A stretch of DNA of 64,000 nt from Thermohalobaculum xanthum (GTDB lineage Bacteria > Pseudomonadota > Alphaproteobacteria > Rhodobacterales > Rhodobacteraceae): assembly GCF_016623495.1 (NCBI RefSeq), contig NZ_JAEHHL010000008.1:232702-296701 (forward strand), written 5' to 3'. This document shows positions 1 to 8,268 of this stretch, in pieces. The position numbers and the translations under genes were made by a program. The first letter of the stretch is position 1; each line of letters opens with the position of its first letter. The notes beneath the pieces are model-generated. The model had not been told where the DNA came from. It saw only the letters and a program-made list of their open reading frames with translations, and ran no database searches.

Positions 1-963
1 TTCTCCATCCAGCACCGCCTCCGCAATTCCACTGTGGCGCGTTGCCACTACGGGCAGTGAAGATGCCATCGCTTCCAGCACCGAGACCGGCAGCCCCTCC
101 ACATCGCCAAACATGGAAGTCACTGAGTGCTGCGCAAAGACACTGGCCTCGCGCATGAGGCTTGCTACGAACTCATGGCTCTGGCGACCATGCAGACGAA
201 CCCGCTCGCCAAGGTCATATTTGGCGATCACGCTGCGGCATCGTTGCGCGAGTGGACCGGCTCCAATCACGTCCAGCCGGGCATGAGGAAAGCGGCCGGC
301 GACCCTGCCAAATGCCTCGATCGTAAGATGCGGCGCCTTCTTGGCCACAAGCCTTCCGACAGCGACCACACGTCCGGGAATCGGCCGGCTGGGGGTAAAG
401 CGGTCGGCGTCGATCCCGCACGGCACGACGTTCACCTTCGCTTCGGGGCAGCCGAGCCCGATCAGGATTTCCGCGATGAACTCGGACGGAGCGAATACCC
501 CGGCCGCATCGTCGAACAGTCGCCTGTAACGCCGCTTCCATAATGGAAGCCGCGGCACGACAGACGCGTCGAAACCGTGAAAATGGACGAACAGAGGGAC
601 GTCCGCAGCTCGCGCAGATGCGGACAGCAGGGCACCATTCATCCCGTATTCCGCCATCAGCGCGGTCGCGCCGTGAGCGCGCAGGAAAGCGACGGCGCGA
701 GTTCTGTCGGCCGTCGGAAGCTCGGGGGCGAGGTATCGCCGCCAGTCCCGCCGAACTTTCACGAGTCTTCCCACAGGAGAGTCGTCATGTCCTCCGAGGT
801 CGAGCCCCGAAAGCACCGGATACTCGAACAAACCCACGTCCGGCGCGAACTGCGACAACAGGATCGTCTGCCCAGGAGCGATCATGCGGGCGTGATCGCG
901 GATGAACGTCTCGGAGGGCTTGTTGAAGGACGTGGCGGCGAGCGCGAGCACTGCCTGGTTCAT
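1..963 (-). CDS. GT4-family glycosyltransferase, 3' end beyond window
   Basis: The reading frame is open from an ATG at 963 to the window edge, giving 321 residues with no stop, so the C-terminus is missing. It looks like a GT-B glycosyltransferase of family 4. The N-terminal acceptor-side half runs to about residue 160 and contains HFHGFDAS (128-135). The second half has VVAVGRLVAKKAPHLTIEAF (199-218) and the donor-binding segment EGLPVSVLEAMASSLPVVAT (289-308) with the usual E-x7-E pair (E289, E297). The family transfers a sugar from an activated donor to lipid or polysaccharide acceptors in the cytoplasm; the sugar cannot be told. Its ATG overlaps the stop of the upstream methyltransferase (ATGA at 960-963), which implies coupled translation and a shared envelope glycoconjugate pathway. 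Confidence 0.85.
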   Translation of the reverse strand, partial: MNQAVLALAATSFNKPSETFIRDHARMIAPGQTILLSQFAPDVGLFEYPVLSGLDLGGHDDSPVGRLVKVRRDWRRYLAPELPTADRTRAVAFLRAHGATALMAEYGMNGALLSASARAADVPLFVHFHGFDASVVPRLPLWKRRYRRLFDDAAGVFAPSEFIAEILIGLGCPEAKVNVVPCGIDADRFTPSRPIPGRVVAVGRLVAKKAPHLTIEAFGRVAGRFPHARLDVIGAGPLAQRCRSVIAKYDLGERVRLHGRQSHEFVASLMREASVFAQHSVTSMFGDVEGLPVSVLEAMASSLPVVATRHSGIAEAVLDGE

Positions 964-1724
964 TTCTTCCGCCCGGCAAGGCGCCAGTTATAGCGCCACG
1001 TTCGGATCGGCCATAAGAGCGCAATTAACGAATTCTCGGCGACAACCGTTATCCAATTTCTCTTTATCTTATCACAATTAAATAAGCCATCACACTTCTG
1101 AAAGATCGCGTGTACATACTGATTACGCCGCCAAACGTCCACATACCTAAACTCCTTTAATTTCCATCCGGCCGCCCAAGCTTCAGAAAGCAACTGGTTA
1201 GATTCAATTATTTCGTCAATTATTTGAAGTTCTTCTGGGTCGTTGCTTATTATGTATGATTGATATTCCGGGCTTGGATATGTCAGCAACAAATATCCAT
1301 CGTCCTTCGTTATGTTAAACAAGCTTACCAGCACCTGCGCCCTATTACTTTCTGGGATATGCTCAATCACATCAATAAGTGTAATCAAATTGTAACCAGA
1401 CGGGTTTTCATTGGCAAGTATCTGACATCCGTTTGAAACATCTACGTGCAAGAAACGCACATTTTCGTTTCTTACAGTGCGCTTTGCATATTCGATATTC
1501 GCCAATGAGGCATCAACACCGATAACCGTTACGCCTTTGCGCGAGCTTGCCATCGCCTCGGACACGATACCAATGCCACAACCAAAGTCCGCGACTACAT
1601 CGCCGTTGGCCACGAGAGATTTGGCGCGCCGCTTCGCCAAGTCCAAGCGGAGGTTTCCAAGAATTCGATATCGCGACATTCGTGTCGCTAAAAATTTGTC
1701 ATAGTACTCTGCAACCTCGTGCAT
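960..1724 (-). CDS. class I SAM-dependent methyltransferase
   Basis: This 254-residue protein has a Rossmann methyltransferase fold. SAM-binding motif I is VADFGCGIGIV (44-54), the acidic residue ending strand 2 is in VIGVDAS (D71), and a later LITLIDVIEHI segment matches the post-motif II acidic loop. The substrate is unknown; small methyltransferases beside glycosyltransferases often methylate sugars or capping groups. The gene is visibly AT-richer than the housekeeping genes here, suggesting horizontal acquisition. It overlaps the next glycosyltransferase gene by four bases, and lies 133 bases after the sulfotransferase gene, so it may belong to the same minus-strand transcript. Confidence is high for the fold and low for the acceptor. 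Confidence 0.85.
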   Translation of the reverse strand: MHEVAEYYDKFLATRMSRYRILGNLRLDLAKRRAKSLVANGDVVADFGCGIGIVSEAMASSRKGVTVIGVDASLANIEYAKRTVRNENVRFLHVDVSNGCQILANENPSGYNLITLIDVIEHIPESNRAQVLVSLFNITKDDGYLLLTYPSPEYQSYIISNDPEELQIIDEIIESNQLLSEAWAAGWKLKEFRYVDVWRRNQYVHAIFQKCDGLFNCDKIKRNWITVVAENSLIALLWPIRTWRYNWRLAGRKK

Positions 1725-1786
1725 GCTCTCGTGGTTCCCGATGTCCCTAATCCGACTGGTACTTCCTACACGCCACCGGTGTTAGC

Positions 1787-1802
1787 GGCTAAGGAATTAG
1801 CC
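1787..1802. other. 6-bp hairpin with GGAA loop between glycan genes
   Basis: GGCTAA and TTAGCC are perfect inverted copies separated by GGAA, a GNRA-type tetraloop. It sits in the 133-base gap between the sulfotransferase gene (ending at 1858) and the methyltransferase gene (starting at 1724). No U-run follows on either strand, so it is not a standard intrinsic terminator. It could stabilise or attenuate the minus-strand message, or be chance. Confidence 0.3.
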
Positions 1803-1857
1803 CCGTGCGGGCGACGAGGCTCATAGTTAGCAAGATTGAGCAGGATTCAATGGCCCG

Positions 1858-2502
1858 TCAATGAGAAGTGGCCGGACGCTTAAGCCGGGCTATCATTGCA
1901 TAATCCTTTGCGTAATGCCTACGGATTAGGCGGCGCGCCTCATCCGAAACTTCGGTGAGATACGGCACGGAAGCATTATAGGGCTGAACGAAGGGCTCTG
2001 CGGCTTCTTCCCCAACGATCCCACACATGGATTGGTAGAGCCGGCTGAGTGGGATAGCGTGAGTGTAGCGGATCGGCATCAAGTGATCGCACTGTGGCCA
2101 ACAGTGCGGATCCGCGTCGCGGCAGGCGAACCGGACGAAGTCCTCAAACGTTGCTGGCTCGGCCCCCATTACCCGCCTGTAACTCGCAAGAATACCGTCC
2201 GCGTGGTCGCGCTGGATTATCTTGTTCCGAAAGAGGCTCAAGAGCCTTTCCTCCGGATCACGCCAAACGAAGATCGTCGCGTCATACCGACGCCAAGGTC
2301 TGTAGGGATGAGCGCGGGCAATCGTACGGACGTTCGTCGCATAATCGAATCCCAGCGCGCGCTTAAAAGAAGAACATCCATTCTTCCGAATGTAAGCATA
2401 GGCAATTCGCGAACCGCCTAACTCGAAAGCAAGATGAAGTCGACCAAGTGTAAATTTGAATCTGTTATCATACGTCACCATATCGCTTCCCGTCGTCGTC
2501 AT
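1858..2502 (-). CDS. sulfotransferase family protein
   Basis: This 214-residue protein resembles the sulfotransferase family 2 group (carbohydrate sulfotransferases using PAPS). A 5'-phosphosulfate-binding-like loop is seen in YAYIRKNGCSSFKRAL (35-50). A 3'-phosphate-binding-like segment is RDPEERLLSLFRNK (81-94). It would add sulfate to a hydroxyl of a glycan or glycolipid in this cluster. I chose the ATG at 2502, two bases after the stop of the upstream membrane protein; an internal ATG at 2481 is possible. The same frame stays open far upstream through the neighbouring gene, but that extension is antisense-type noise. The motifs are recognisable but diverged, and the substrate is inferred only from context. 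Confidence 0.72.
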   Translation of the reverse strand: MTTTGSDMVTYDNRFKFTLGRLHLAFELGGSRIAYAYIRKNGCSSFKRALGFDYATNVRTIARAHPYRPWRRYDATIFVWRDPEERLLSLFRNKIIQRDHADGILASYRRVMGAEPATFEDFVRFACRDADPHCWPQCDHLMPIRYTHAIPLSRLYQSMCGIVGEEAAEPFVQPYNASVPYLTEVSDEARRLIRRHYAKDYAMIARLKRPATSH

Positions 2503-2504
2503 GG

Positions 2505-3395
2505 TCAAAGCCGCCACCCATTCTTGCCGTTCCGCGACAGGACGGCGTAGGGTACTCCCGTGCAGACGGCTAAAAACGCCATCGCCGTTACCCGCGAAGC
2601 CGACGCCGCCAAGAAACCAGCAGCCGGATCGATTCCCGCAATCGGCGCCAGAATGGCGACCACCGCTTCTCGGACGCCAATCCCCGCGGGAACCGCGCCC
2701 GACAGGAAACCGGCAACAACCAGGATGGCCGTCTGGCGGTAGTCGACGTCGACCCCCACGGCGCCAAGTGCGATCATCAGGCTTAGCGCATCGACGGCCA
2801 CCAGCCCCAACCGGAATAGCGTCACCGCCCCTACCATCCGCCATGGCAACTGCGCGCGATGCGCCAGTGCGGCACTGGTGCCAAGAAGCGCCACGCCGAG
2901 CGCACCGAAGCCGGCCGCCAACGCGGGTGGCGCCTGTACGGCCAGCCAGGACGCCGAGTAGCAAAACCCCACGCCACCGAAGATCAGCGTGAACAGCACG
3001 ATCAGCCCGCCGCCGCGTCGGAACGTGACGCCATGCGTCTTCAGCACCCCCATACGCACCGCCATGCTGCCCGGGATCGGCAGCATGTTCGCCGCCCGCG
3101 AATAAACGCTGATCATCAGCGCGGGCCAAAAGCCGACTCGGGCGCCGCACATCCGCGCCATCACCTGGAAGTCCAGCGCATTGATCGCGAGCCCCATTGG
3201 CAACGTGAGCAGCACGAGCCCCAGGAGCGGCATGAGACGCGCTTGCTCGAGAATATCGGGGCTGGACCTCAGCGACAGCACCAGTCCGCCCACGAAGATT
3301 GCTAGGGCTACCGCCAGAGCGATCCGGTTCAGCCGAGCGCGGCGCGCGGACAGCCAGGCGAGAGCCCGGTCGGTGCTCCCGGACCAAGACGACAT
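2505..3395 (-). CDS. LPG-synthase-TM / UPF0104-like membrane protein
   Basis: This hydrophobic protein of about 296 residues has seven or eight predicted membrane segments. It carries family signatures NMLPIPGSMAVRMGVLKTHG and GAVPAGIGVREAVV, typical of the lysylphosphatidylglycerol synthase transmembrane family (UPF0104), whose members include lipid flippase-like proteins of glycolipid clusters. No catalytic GNAT domain of full MprF is present, so it is the membrane part only. A plausible role is lipid-linked intermediate handling or translocation. I chose the ATG at 3395, one base beyond the upstream methyltransferase stop; an ATG at 3410 would overlap that gene by 14 bases. The tight spacing with both neighbours shows one operon. 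Confidence 0.78.
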   Translation of the reverse strand: MSSWSGSTDRALAWLSARRARLNRIALAVALAIFVGGLVLSLRSSPDILEQARLMPLLGLVLLTLPMGLAINALDFQVMARMCGARVGFWPALMISVYSRAANMLPIPGSMAVRMGVLKTHGVTFRRGGGLIVLFTLIFGGVGFCYSASWLAVQAPPALAAGFGALGVALLGTSAALAHRAQLPWRMVGAVTLFRLGLVAVDALSLMIALGAVGVDVDYRQTAILVVAGFLSGAVPAGIGVREAVVAILAPIAGIDPAAGFLAASASRVTAMAFLAVCTGVPYAVLSRNGKNGWRL

Positions 3396-3396
3396 G

Positions 3397-4077
3397 TCAA
3401 CCGCTCCCATCGGCGGCGCTCCGGTCGGATTTCCTCAGGCAGAACGAGAAGTGACCGTTCGGAGAGAGCGCGAGGTAAGCCATCGCCCAGTTTCTCTCGA
3501 CGCAGAAGTCGCAAACTGCTGGAATCACGCCATACGGCAGCGCCTTGTATGGGTTTCCATTGCAGAAATCGTGACCCGCGATCAAACCATTTGATTTGAC
3601 GATTCTCTCAGCGATTGAAAGTTCTTTTCTCGTTGTAAAGAAATCATGGTTTGTATCAATATAAACCCAATCAAGTGAACCATTGGGTATTTTTTGCATC
3701 GCATCAAGCGACATGCCACGCTCTATTACAATCGTACCGGCTTCAATTTCCCGCGAAAATCGCACTTTTACATGATCCAAGGCGGCACGATAACGCGCCG
3801 TCGCCCAAGCATCCACCAAGTACAATCGCTTGGGTTGATTGATGCTCAGTATAGCTTCCGAGAAGCTGCCATCTGCAACTCCAATCTCGGCGGCAATTCC
3901 GCCTCTTGGCAATAGCTCAAGCAATTGCTCACGACCGCTTAGAACCCTGCAGTCGGCAAGCAGAAAATCCGGAACCGTTGGCGCATCCGGCATCCTCGGG
4001 TACTTTCGTTCAACACGTAGACCCAGAGAGCCAATCAACATGTTCACCAACTGGTGAGCGTAGTAGAGGATTGTCAT
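3397..4077 (-). CDS. Methyltransf_24-type class I methyltransferase
   Basis: This 226-residue protein has motif I as AEIGVADGSFSEAIL (63-77) and the downstream metal-site pattern of the Methyltransf_24 family, LDWVYIDTNHDF (135-146) and LIAGHDF (165-171), in which Asp and His residues often bind a divalent cation. Such enzymes occur in bacterial sugar and polysaccharide clusters, where they O-methylate sugar hydroxyls. It sits between the GT39-like enzyme (39 bases upstream) and the LPG-synthase-like membrane protein. Its coding sequence is visibly AT-richer than the GT39-like gene beside it, which suggests the cluster was assembled from parts of different origin. The substrate is not known. 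Confidence 0.82.
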   Translation of the reverse strand: MTILYYAHQLVNMLIGSLGLRVERKYPRMPDAPTVPDFLLADCRVLSGREQLLELLPRGGIAAEIGVADGSFSEAILSINQPKRLYLVDAWATARYRAALDHVKVRFSREIEAGTIVIERGMSLDAMQKIPNGSLDWVYIDTNHDFFTTRKELSIAERIVKSNGLIAGHDFCNGNPYKALPYGVIPAVCDFCVERNWAMAYLALSPNGHFSFCLRKSDRSAADGSG

Positions 4078-4116
4078 TGCGCCTGCCTCAAGCCGCCATA
4101 AGTCTCGATCTAGGCA

Positions 4117-5865
4117 TCAGAACCCCGTAAACAGCGGCCGGTCGGGAGGCGGCTCGCTGGGGCGGTCGAGACTGTCGCCCCACCGCAGGATCACATTGCC
4201 GCCCTCGTTCACAGCACCGATTTGGTGACGGCCCTGCGCAAGCGTCACCGTCTCGCCCGGCGCTCGGCGTTCGCCGTTCACCGTCACGTCCATTTCGCTC
4301 TCGATCGTGTAGGTTCCTGCGATCAGGATCTTGAAGGTCTGCACGCCGCCCCGCGGCACAGTCAGCCGCTTTCCGGCGACATAGAGCGGCCCCCAGTGCC
4401 GCACAAAATTATTGCGCAGCACCGCGACGTCCTCGGCAAAGAGGCCGAAATGCGCGGGGCCGTACTCGTCCGGGCCAAGATCGTCCAACTCGAGCATCCG
4501 CCGGTTGGCGACCAGGAAAACCGGCTGGTCGCGCTCCAGCACCTCGCGGAAAATCGGCGTACCAAGGCGATAATAATTGGTCATGCCCCAGACACTCATG
4601 AAGAGGCCCGTTTTTGGATACGCCGCCACCATCGACGCTCGGTCGATGTAAGGCACCGGCTCGGGAAATATGCTGTGCACCGCCTCGAGAAACTCCCGCT
4701 GGGCGGACATGTCCTTCGCCTGCGCGCGGACAAAGTTTGCGGTCATCGATACCGCCAGCGCCAGACCCGCGAAGACAGTCACCAAAGGCCTGACACGCTC
4801 GGGCACGACCAGCATGGCCGCTCCACACAGCAGAGCCGCCGGCGCCAGCATGAATGGGTAATAGTAGGGAAAACTATTAGTATAAACGAGCAGCGTTCCC
4901 AGCATCATCCCACAAGCCATCAACATCGCCCAGCGCTCCCGCTCCGGACCGCGGGACCGGGCAAGGCCCACCAGGCAGGTGAACATCCCGGCTGCGGTCA
5001 GCGCCCAGAAGGCCGGGTTCTGTTGTAACGCAAGCCTGAAGAACGCGATCGCGTTGAAGAAGTCGCGCTCGACCAGGGTCTTCGTCGCCGCTCCCTCGAC
5101 ACGGGCCACCGCAGAGGCCGACTCGGTCAGTGCGAGCCGGTGGAGAAGGTAGAACGTCATGAAGGATAGCGCCGCCGTCGCCCCGGTCATCGCGCCACAC
5201 AGCAGTCGCCTGCGATGGTCGCCGTTCCGCCACAGCGTGATCAGCAGGACAAGAGCGATGGTCGGGACGTAGAGGACCGATTTGATCGTCACCATGCCCG
5301 ACAATCCGATGAGCGTGCCGGCGGCAATCGCAGCGCGCAGCCTCTTGGGCCAATAGACAATCAGCCACAGCGCCGCCATCAGCATCAAGGTCGCCAACGG
5401 GTCGGTTCGGAAGCTGTTGCCATGAAAAAGAGTGAACGAGAAAGCCAGATAGCCCAGCGTCGACAGAAGCGCGGCCTCCATCGGCAGCAGTCGTCGGGCG
5501 ATCAGGAACAGGAAAAGCGCCGTCCCGAGGCTGAGCGCGAAGACCGCCAGGCGCGCGGCGACGACCTGATCCACTTCGGTCCCATCGACCAGCGTAACCC
5601 AGCCGAATGCATGGACATAGATCGACTGAAGCGGCGCGCTCAGGTCGCCCCCAGCATGGAGGTATACCTTCGCGAGGTGAAGGAACTCATCCCAGTTCAC
5701 CTCGTAGATTGTCGCGAGCTGAAATCGGAAAACGAGCGCCGCCACAATCAGCAGAACGATGATCAGCGACGCAGATGAAAGCCCGCCGAACCTCGTACCT
5801 CCGAATTCGAGCAGGCGTGTCAGGCGATGATCATCGCTGCTGAGCTTCGCCGGCTCGGCACTCAT
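4117..5865 (-). CDS. GT39/ArnT-like membrane glycosyltransferase
   Basis: This 582-residue protein begins with a short cytoplasmic tail and a membrane segment (about 30-48). Then comes NWDEFLHL (57-64), which matches the first-loop acidic motif of GT-C glycosyltransferases such as PMT/ArnT. About ten further hydrophobic segments follow to around residue 390. The last 170 or so residues are soluble, probably periplasmic. GT-C enzymes use a polyprenyl-phosphate sugar donor on the periplasmic face. As the first gene of the minus-strand series 5865 to 1 it may be nearest the promoter. Its acceptor and sugar cannot be assigned. The N-terminal start is supported by the ATG and by a leader of normal length for the family. 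Confidence 0.78.
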   Translation of the reverse strand: MSAEPAKLSSDDHRLTRLLEFGGTRFGGLSSASLIIVLLIVAALVFRFQLATIYEVNWDEFLHLAKVYLHAGGDLSAPLQSIYVHAFGWVTLVDGTEVDQVVAARLAVFALSLGTALFLFLIARRLLPMEAALLSTLGYLAFSFTLFHGNSFRTDPLATLMLMAALWLIVYWPKRLRAAIAAGTLIGLSGMVTIKSVLYVPTIALVLLITLWRNGDHRRRLLCGAMTGATAALSFMTFYLLHRLALTESASAVARVEGAATKTLVERDFFNAIAFFRLALQQNPAFWALTAAGMFTCLVGLARSRGPERERWAMLMACGMMLGTLLVYTNSFPYYYPFMLAPAALLCGAAMLVVPERVRPLVTVFAGLALAVSMTANFVRAQAKDMSAQREFLEAVHSIFPEPVPYIDRASMVAAYPKTGLFMSVWGMTNYYRLGTPIFREVLERDQPVFLVANRRMLELDDLGPDEYGPAHFGLFAEDVAVLRNNFVRHWGPLYVAGKRLTVPRGGVQTFKILIAGTYTIESEMDVTVNGERRAPGETVTLAQGRHQIGAVNEGGNVILRWGDSLDRPSEPPPDRPLFTGF

Positions 5866-5961
5866 ACAGATTCCCCTCGCCCGGACCGGCCGCGGGCAGC
5901 GCGACCGTCACTGCGAGGCATCCTCGCAACTGGAGGTCAACGGCGCAATGCCCCCGACGCC

Positions 5962-6303
5962 TCAAAGCACCGCGACGCTGTCCGCGGGCGCCTCGTCGCG
6001 CTCGTTCAGCCCGTAGTCACGGATCACGCCGGCCACGCGCAGGCGGTAACCCGCGAAGATGCCCGCGCGTCCCGCCGCCTGGCTGCAGCGGTGATCGGCC
6101 TGGTTGCGCCAGCGCGTCACCGCCTCCTCGTCGCGCCAGAAGCTGAGCGACACCAGCTTGCCCGGCTGGGTGATGCTCTCGAAGCGCTCGACGGAGATGA
6201 AGCCGTCGATCTGCTCGAGATGCGGACGCAGCCGCGCGGCGTGCTCGAGATAGGCCTCCATCGCCCCCGCTGCGGGCTCGACCTCGAAAATCACGGCGAT
6301 CAT
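5962..6303 (-). CDS. ABM-domain (antibiotic biosynthesis monooxygenase-like) protein
   Basis: This 113-residue protein shows the ABM ferredoxin-like fold pattern, starting MIAVIFEVEPAAGAMEAYL with a central GFISVERFES and SLSFWRDEEAVTRWRNQADH. These small dimeric proteins are often annotated as heme- or quinol-type monooxygenases, but many have no known substrate. A much longer open frame extends upstream across the EamA gene, which I reject as antisense. The ATG at 6303 gives the normal family length. It lies 160 bases from the divergent EamA gene and 97 bases from the glycan cluster, so it is probably a single-gene unit. Confidence 0.8.
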   Translation of the reverse strand: MIAVIFEVEPAAGAMEAYLEHAARLRPHLEQIDGFISVERFESITQPGKLVSLSFWRDEEAVTRWRNQADHRCSQAAGRAGIFAGYRLRVAGVIRDYGLNERDEAPADSVAVL

Positions 6304-6462
6304 GGCGTCCCTCCCTCGGTGTTCGGATTGCTGCGACATTCCTAGCAGCCGCGCGCCGCGTCGTGGAAGGCCCCGGGCGATCACGTCGGCGTATGCCAGC
6401 CGCGACCTCGACACGTCGCGCGCCGGCGGGCGCCCTTCCCGCGCTTCGGCGATTGTCGCGCC

Positions 6463-7371
6463 ATGACGACCGAGATTCTCAATCCGCCCCCGGCATCCCC
6501 GCGCGGGCTGGGCGACGAGGGCCGGGGCCTCCTCCTCGTCGGGCTGGCCGCGGTGGTGTGGAGCTTTGGCGGCGCCATCGCCCGCAGCATCGGCGTGGCC
6601 GACGACTGGACGGTGGTGTTCTGGCGCGCCCTGTGGGCGGGAGCGTTCCTGCTTGGGTTCATGCTCTGGCGCGACGGCCCGCGCGGGACGCTGCGCCTGG
6701 TCGCGGGCATCAGGCTGCCCGGGCTGGGTGTGGCGCTGTGCTTCACCACCGCCTCGACCGCGTTCATCCTGGCGCTCGCGCACACGACGGTGGCCAACAT
6801 CCTGCTGATGCAGGCGGGCGTGCCCCTGATCGCGGCACTGATCGGCTGGATCCTGTTTCGCGAGCGGGTGGCGGGGCCCACCTGGATCGCGATCGCGGCG
6901 GTGATCGCGGGTGTCGGCATCATGGTCTCGGACACGCTGGGCGGACAGGTCTCGCCCATGGGCGACGGGCTCGCGCTCCTGATCTCGGTCGCGCTCGCCT
7001 CGGCGACGGTGATCACCCGCCGGCACGCGCATATCCGCATGGTGCCGGCAGTCTTCCTCGGCACGCTGATCTCGGCGGCGGTCGCGGGGTCGCTGGCGGG
7101 CGGCTTCGCCGTCGGGGCGCGCGACATGGGCCTGCTGGCGGCCTTTGGCGCGCTCAACCTGGGGCTGGGGCTCGCGCTTTTCGTCACGGGCGCGCGACTT
7201 GCGCCGGCGGCGCTGACGGCGCTCGTCGGCACGCTCGAGCCGGTGCTCGGCCCCTTCTGGGTCTGGCTCGTGCATGCCGAGCTGCCCTCGGCCCGCACGG
7301 TCGCGGGCGGCTCGGTCATCCTCGCCGCGCTGCTTGCACACATGGCCTGGCAGGCGATGCGGCGGCGCTGA
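6463..7371 (+). CDS. EamA-family (DMT superfamily) transporter
   Basis: This 302-residue integral membrane protein has about ten predicted transmembrane helices arranged as two EamA repeats. The first contains VVWSFGGAIARSIG and the second covers roughly residues 155-300. DMT/EamA proteins usually export amino acids, nucleosides or other metabolites at the inner membrane, and the substrate cannot be read from sequence. The stop at 7371 lies only six bases from the stop of the convergent SDR gene, leaving no room for an obvious terminator. The start at 6463 places the first helix near residue 25. It is divergent from the ABM gene. Confidence 0.85.
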   Translation: MTTEILNPPPASPRGLGDEGRGLLLVGLAAVVWSFGGAIARSIGVADDWTVVFWRALWAGAFLLGFMLWRDGPRGTLRLVAGIRLPGLGVALCFTTASTAFILALAHTTVANILLMQAGVPLIAALIGWILFRERVAGPTWIAIAAVIAGVGIMVSDTLGGQVSPMGDGLALLISVALASATVITRRHAHIRMVPAVFLGTLISAAVAGSLAGGFAVGARDMGLLAAFGALNLGLGLALFVTGARLAPAALTALVGTLEPVLGPFWVWLVHAELPSARTVAGGSVILAALLAHMAWQAMRRR

Positions 7372-7377
7372 GGCGCG

Positions 7378-8124
7378 TCAATCCCCGAGCGGATCGAAGG
7401 ACACGCCGCCGAAGGTCTGCTCGACCGGCTGCAACTCGATGGCACTCACATTGACATGGGCGGGTGCCGAGGCGGCGAAGAGGATCGCCGCTGCCACGTC
7501 CTCGGGGGCAAGCTCGCGGATGCGGGTCGTCTTGAGGCGCGCGCGCGTGGCGGGATCCCGAGGGATCGCGGCGTCGTAGAACTCGGTCGCGACGCGGCCC
7601 GGCTGGATTTCGGTCACCCGGATGCCGGTTCCCCGCAGTTCGAGTCGCAGGTTGCGCGACAGCTGCCGCACCGCCCCCTTCGAGGCGCCGTAGATCGCCG
7701 ACTGGTTCGGGTAGAGCCCGGCGACCGAGCCCAGGTTGACCACATGCCCCCTGCCCCGCGCCCGCATGCCCGGCAGGAACACGCGCAGCACCTGCAGCAG
7801 CGCCGCGACATTCACGCCGATGGTGCGCGCGATGTCATCCTCGGTCGCGCCGTCGAGCCCGGCGATCCCCGCGCCCAGCCCCGCATTGTTCACCAGCAGG
7901 TCGGGCGCGACCTCGCCCGCCAGCCGCTCGAGCGCGCCGGTGTCGGTCACGTCCAGCGCATGTGCGACCGCCCCGGTCTCGGCAGAAAGCGCACGCAGCC
8001 GGTCCGCCCGGCGCGCGACCGCATGCACATGCCACCCCGCCTCCGCCAGCGCCCGCACCGTCGCCGCCCCGATCCCAGAGGAAGCACCGGTGACCAGCGC
8101 CACCCGTCCCGCCGTCTCGCTCAT
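7378..8124 (-). CDS. SDR family oxidoreductase
   Basis: This 248-residue classical short-chain dehydrogenase starts with the cofactor loop VALVTGASSGIGAA, has LLVNNAGLGAG for the central NNAG motif, and a catalytic serine region (VNLGSVAG) with the Tyr-x3-Lys pair in YGASKGA. It should reduce or oxidise a carbonyl or alcohol with NAD(P)H. The overall pattern resembles YdfG/malonic-semialdehyde reductase-like SDRs, but I do not assign a substrate. A longer in-frame extension to 8199 is rejected because the ATG at 8124 gives a normal family N-terminus. It converges on the EamA gene and is divergent from the next SDR gene. Confidence 0.88.
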   Translation of the reverse strand: MSETAGRVALVTGASSGIGAATVRALAEAGWHVHAVARRADRLRALSAETGAVAHALDVTDTGALERLAGEVAPDLLVNNAGLGAGIAGLDGATEDDIARTIGVNVAALLQVLRVFLPGMRARGRGHVVNLGSVAGLYPNQSAIYGASKGAVRQLSRNLRLELRGTGIRVTEIQPGRVATEFYDAAIPRDPATRARLKTTRIRELAPEDVAAAILFAASAPAHVNVSAIELQPVEQTFGGVSFDPLGD

Positions 8125-8268
8125 GTCGCTCTTCCCTCTCTGCCGCGGCGTCGACCCTAGCCTCGGCGCGTCGCCGCGCCAACCGCGGCTCGACCGCATG
8201 AAACGGGTGTCCCCGGTCTCGCCCGGTTCCTACCGTCGACGCGACAACGGATCGAAGGAGACGCAACC

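Noticed and set aside
1858..3387. 509-codon frame extending the sulfotransferase upstream
   Set aside because: The extension is an out-of-frame reading of the LPG-synthase-like gene; the ATG at 2502 gives a normal start.
5962..7341. 459-codon frame joining the ABM gene with a long N-terminal extension
   Set aside because: Only the last 113 residues match a family; the extension is antisense to the EamA gene.
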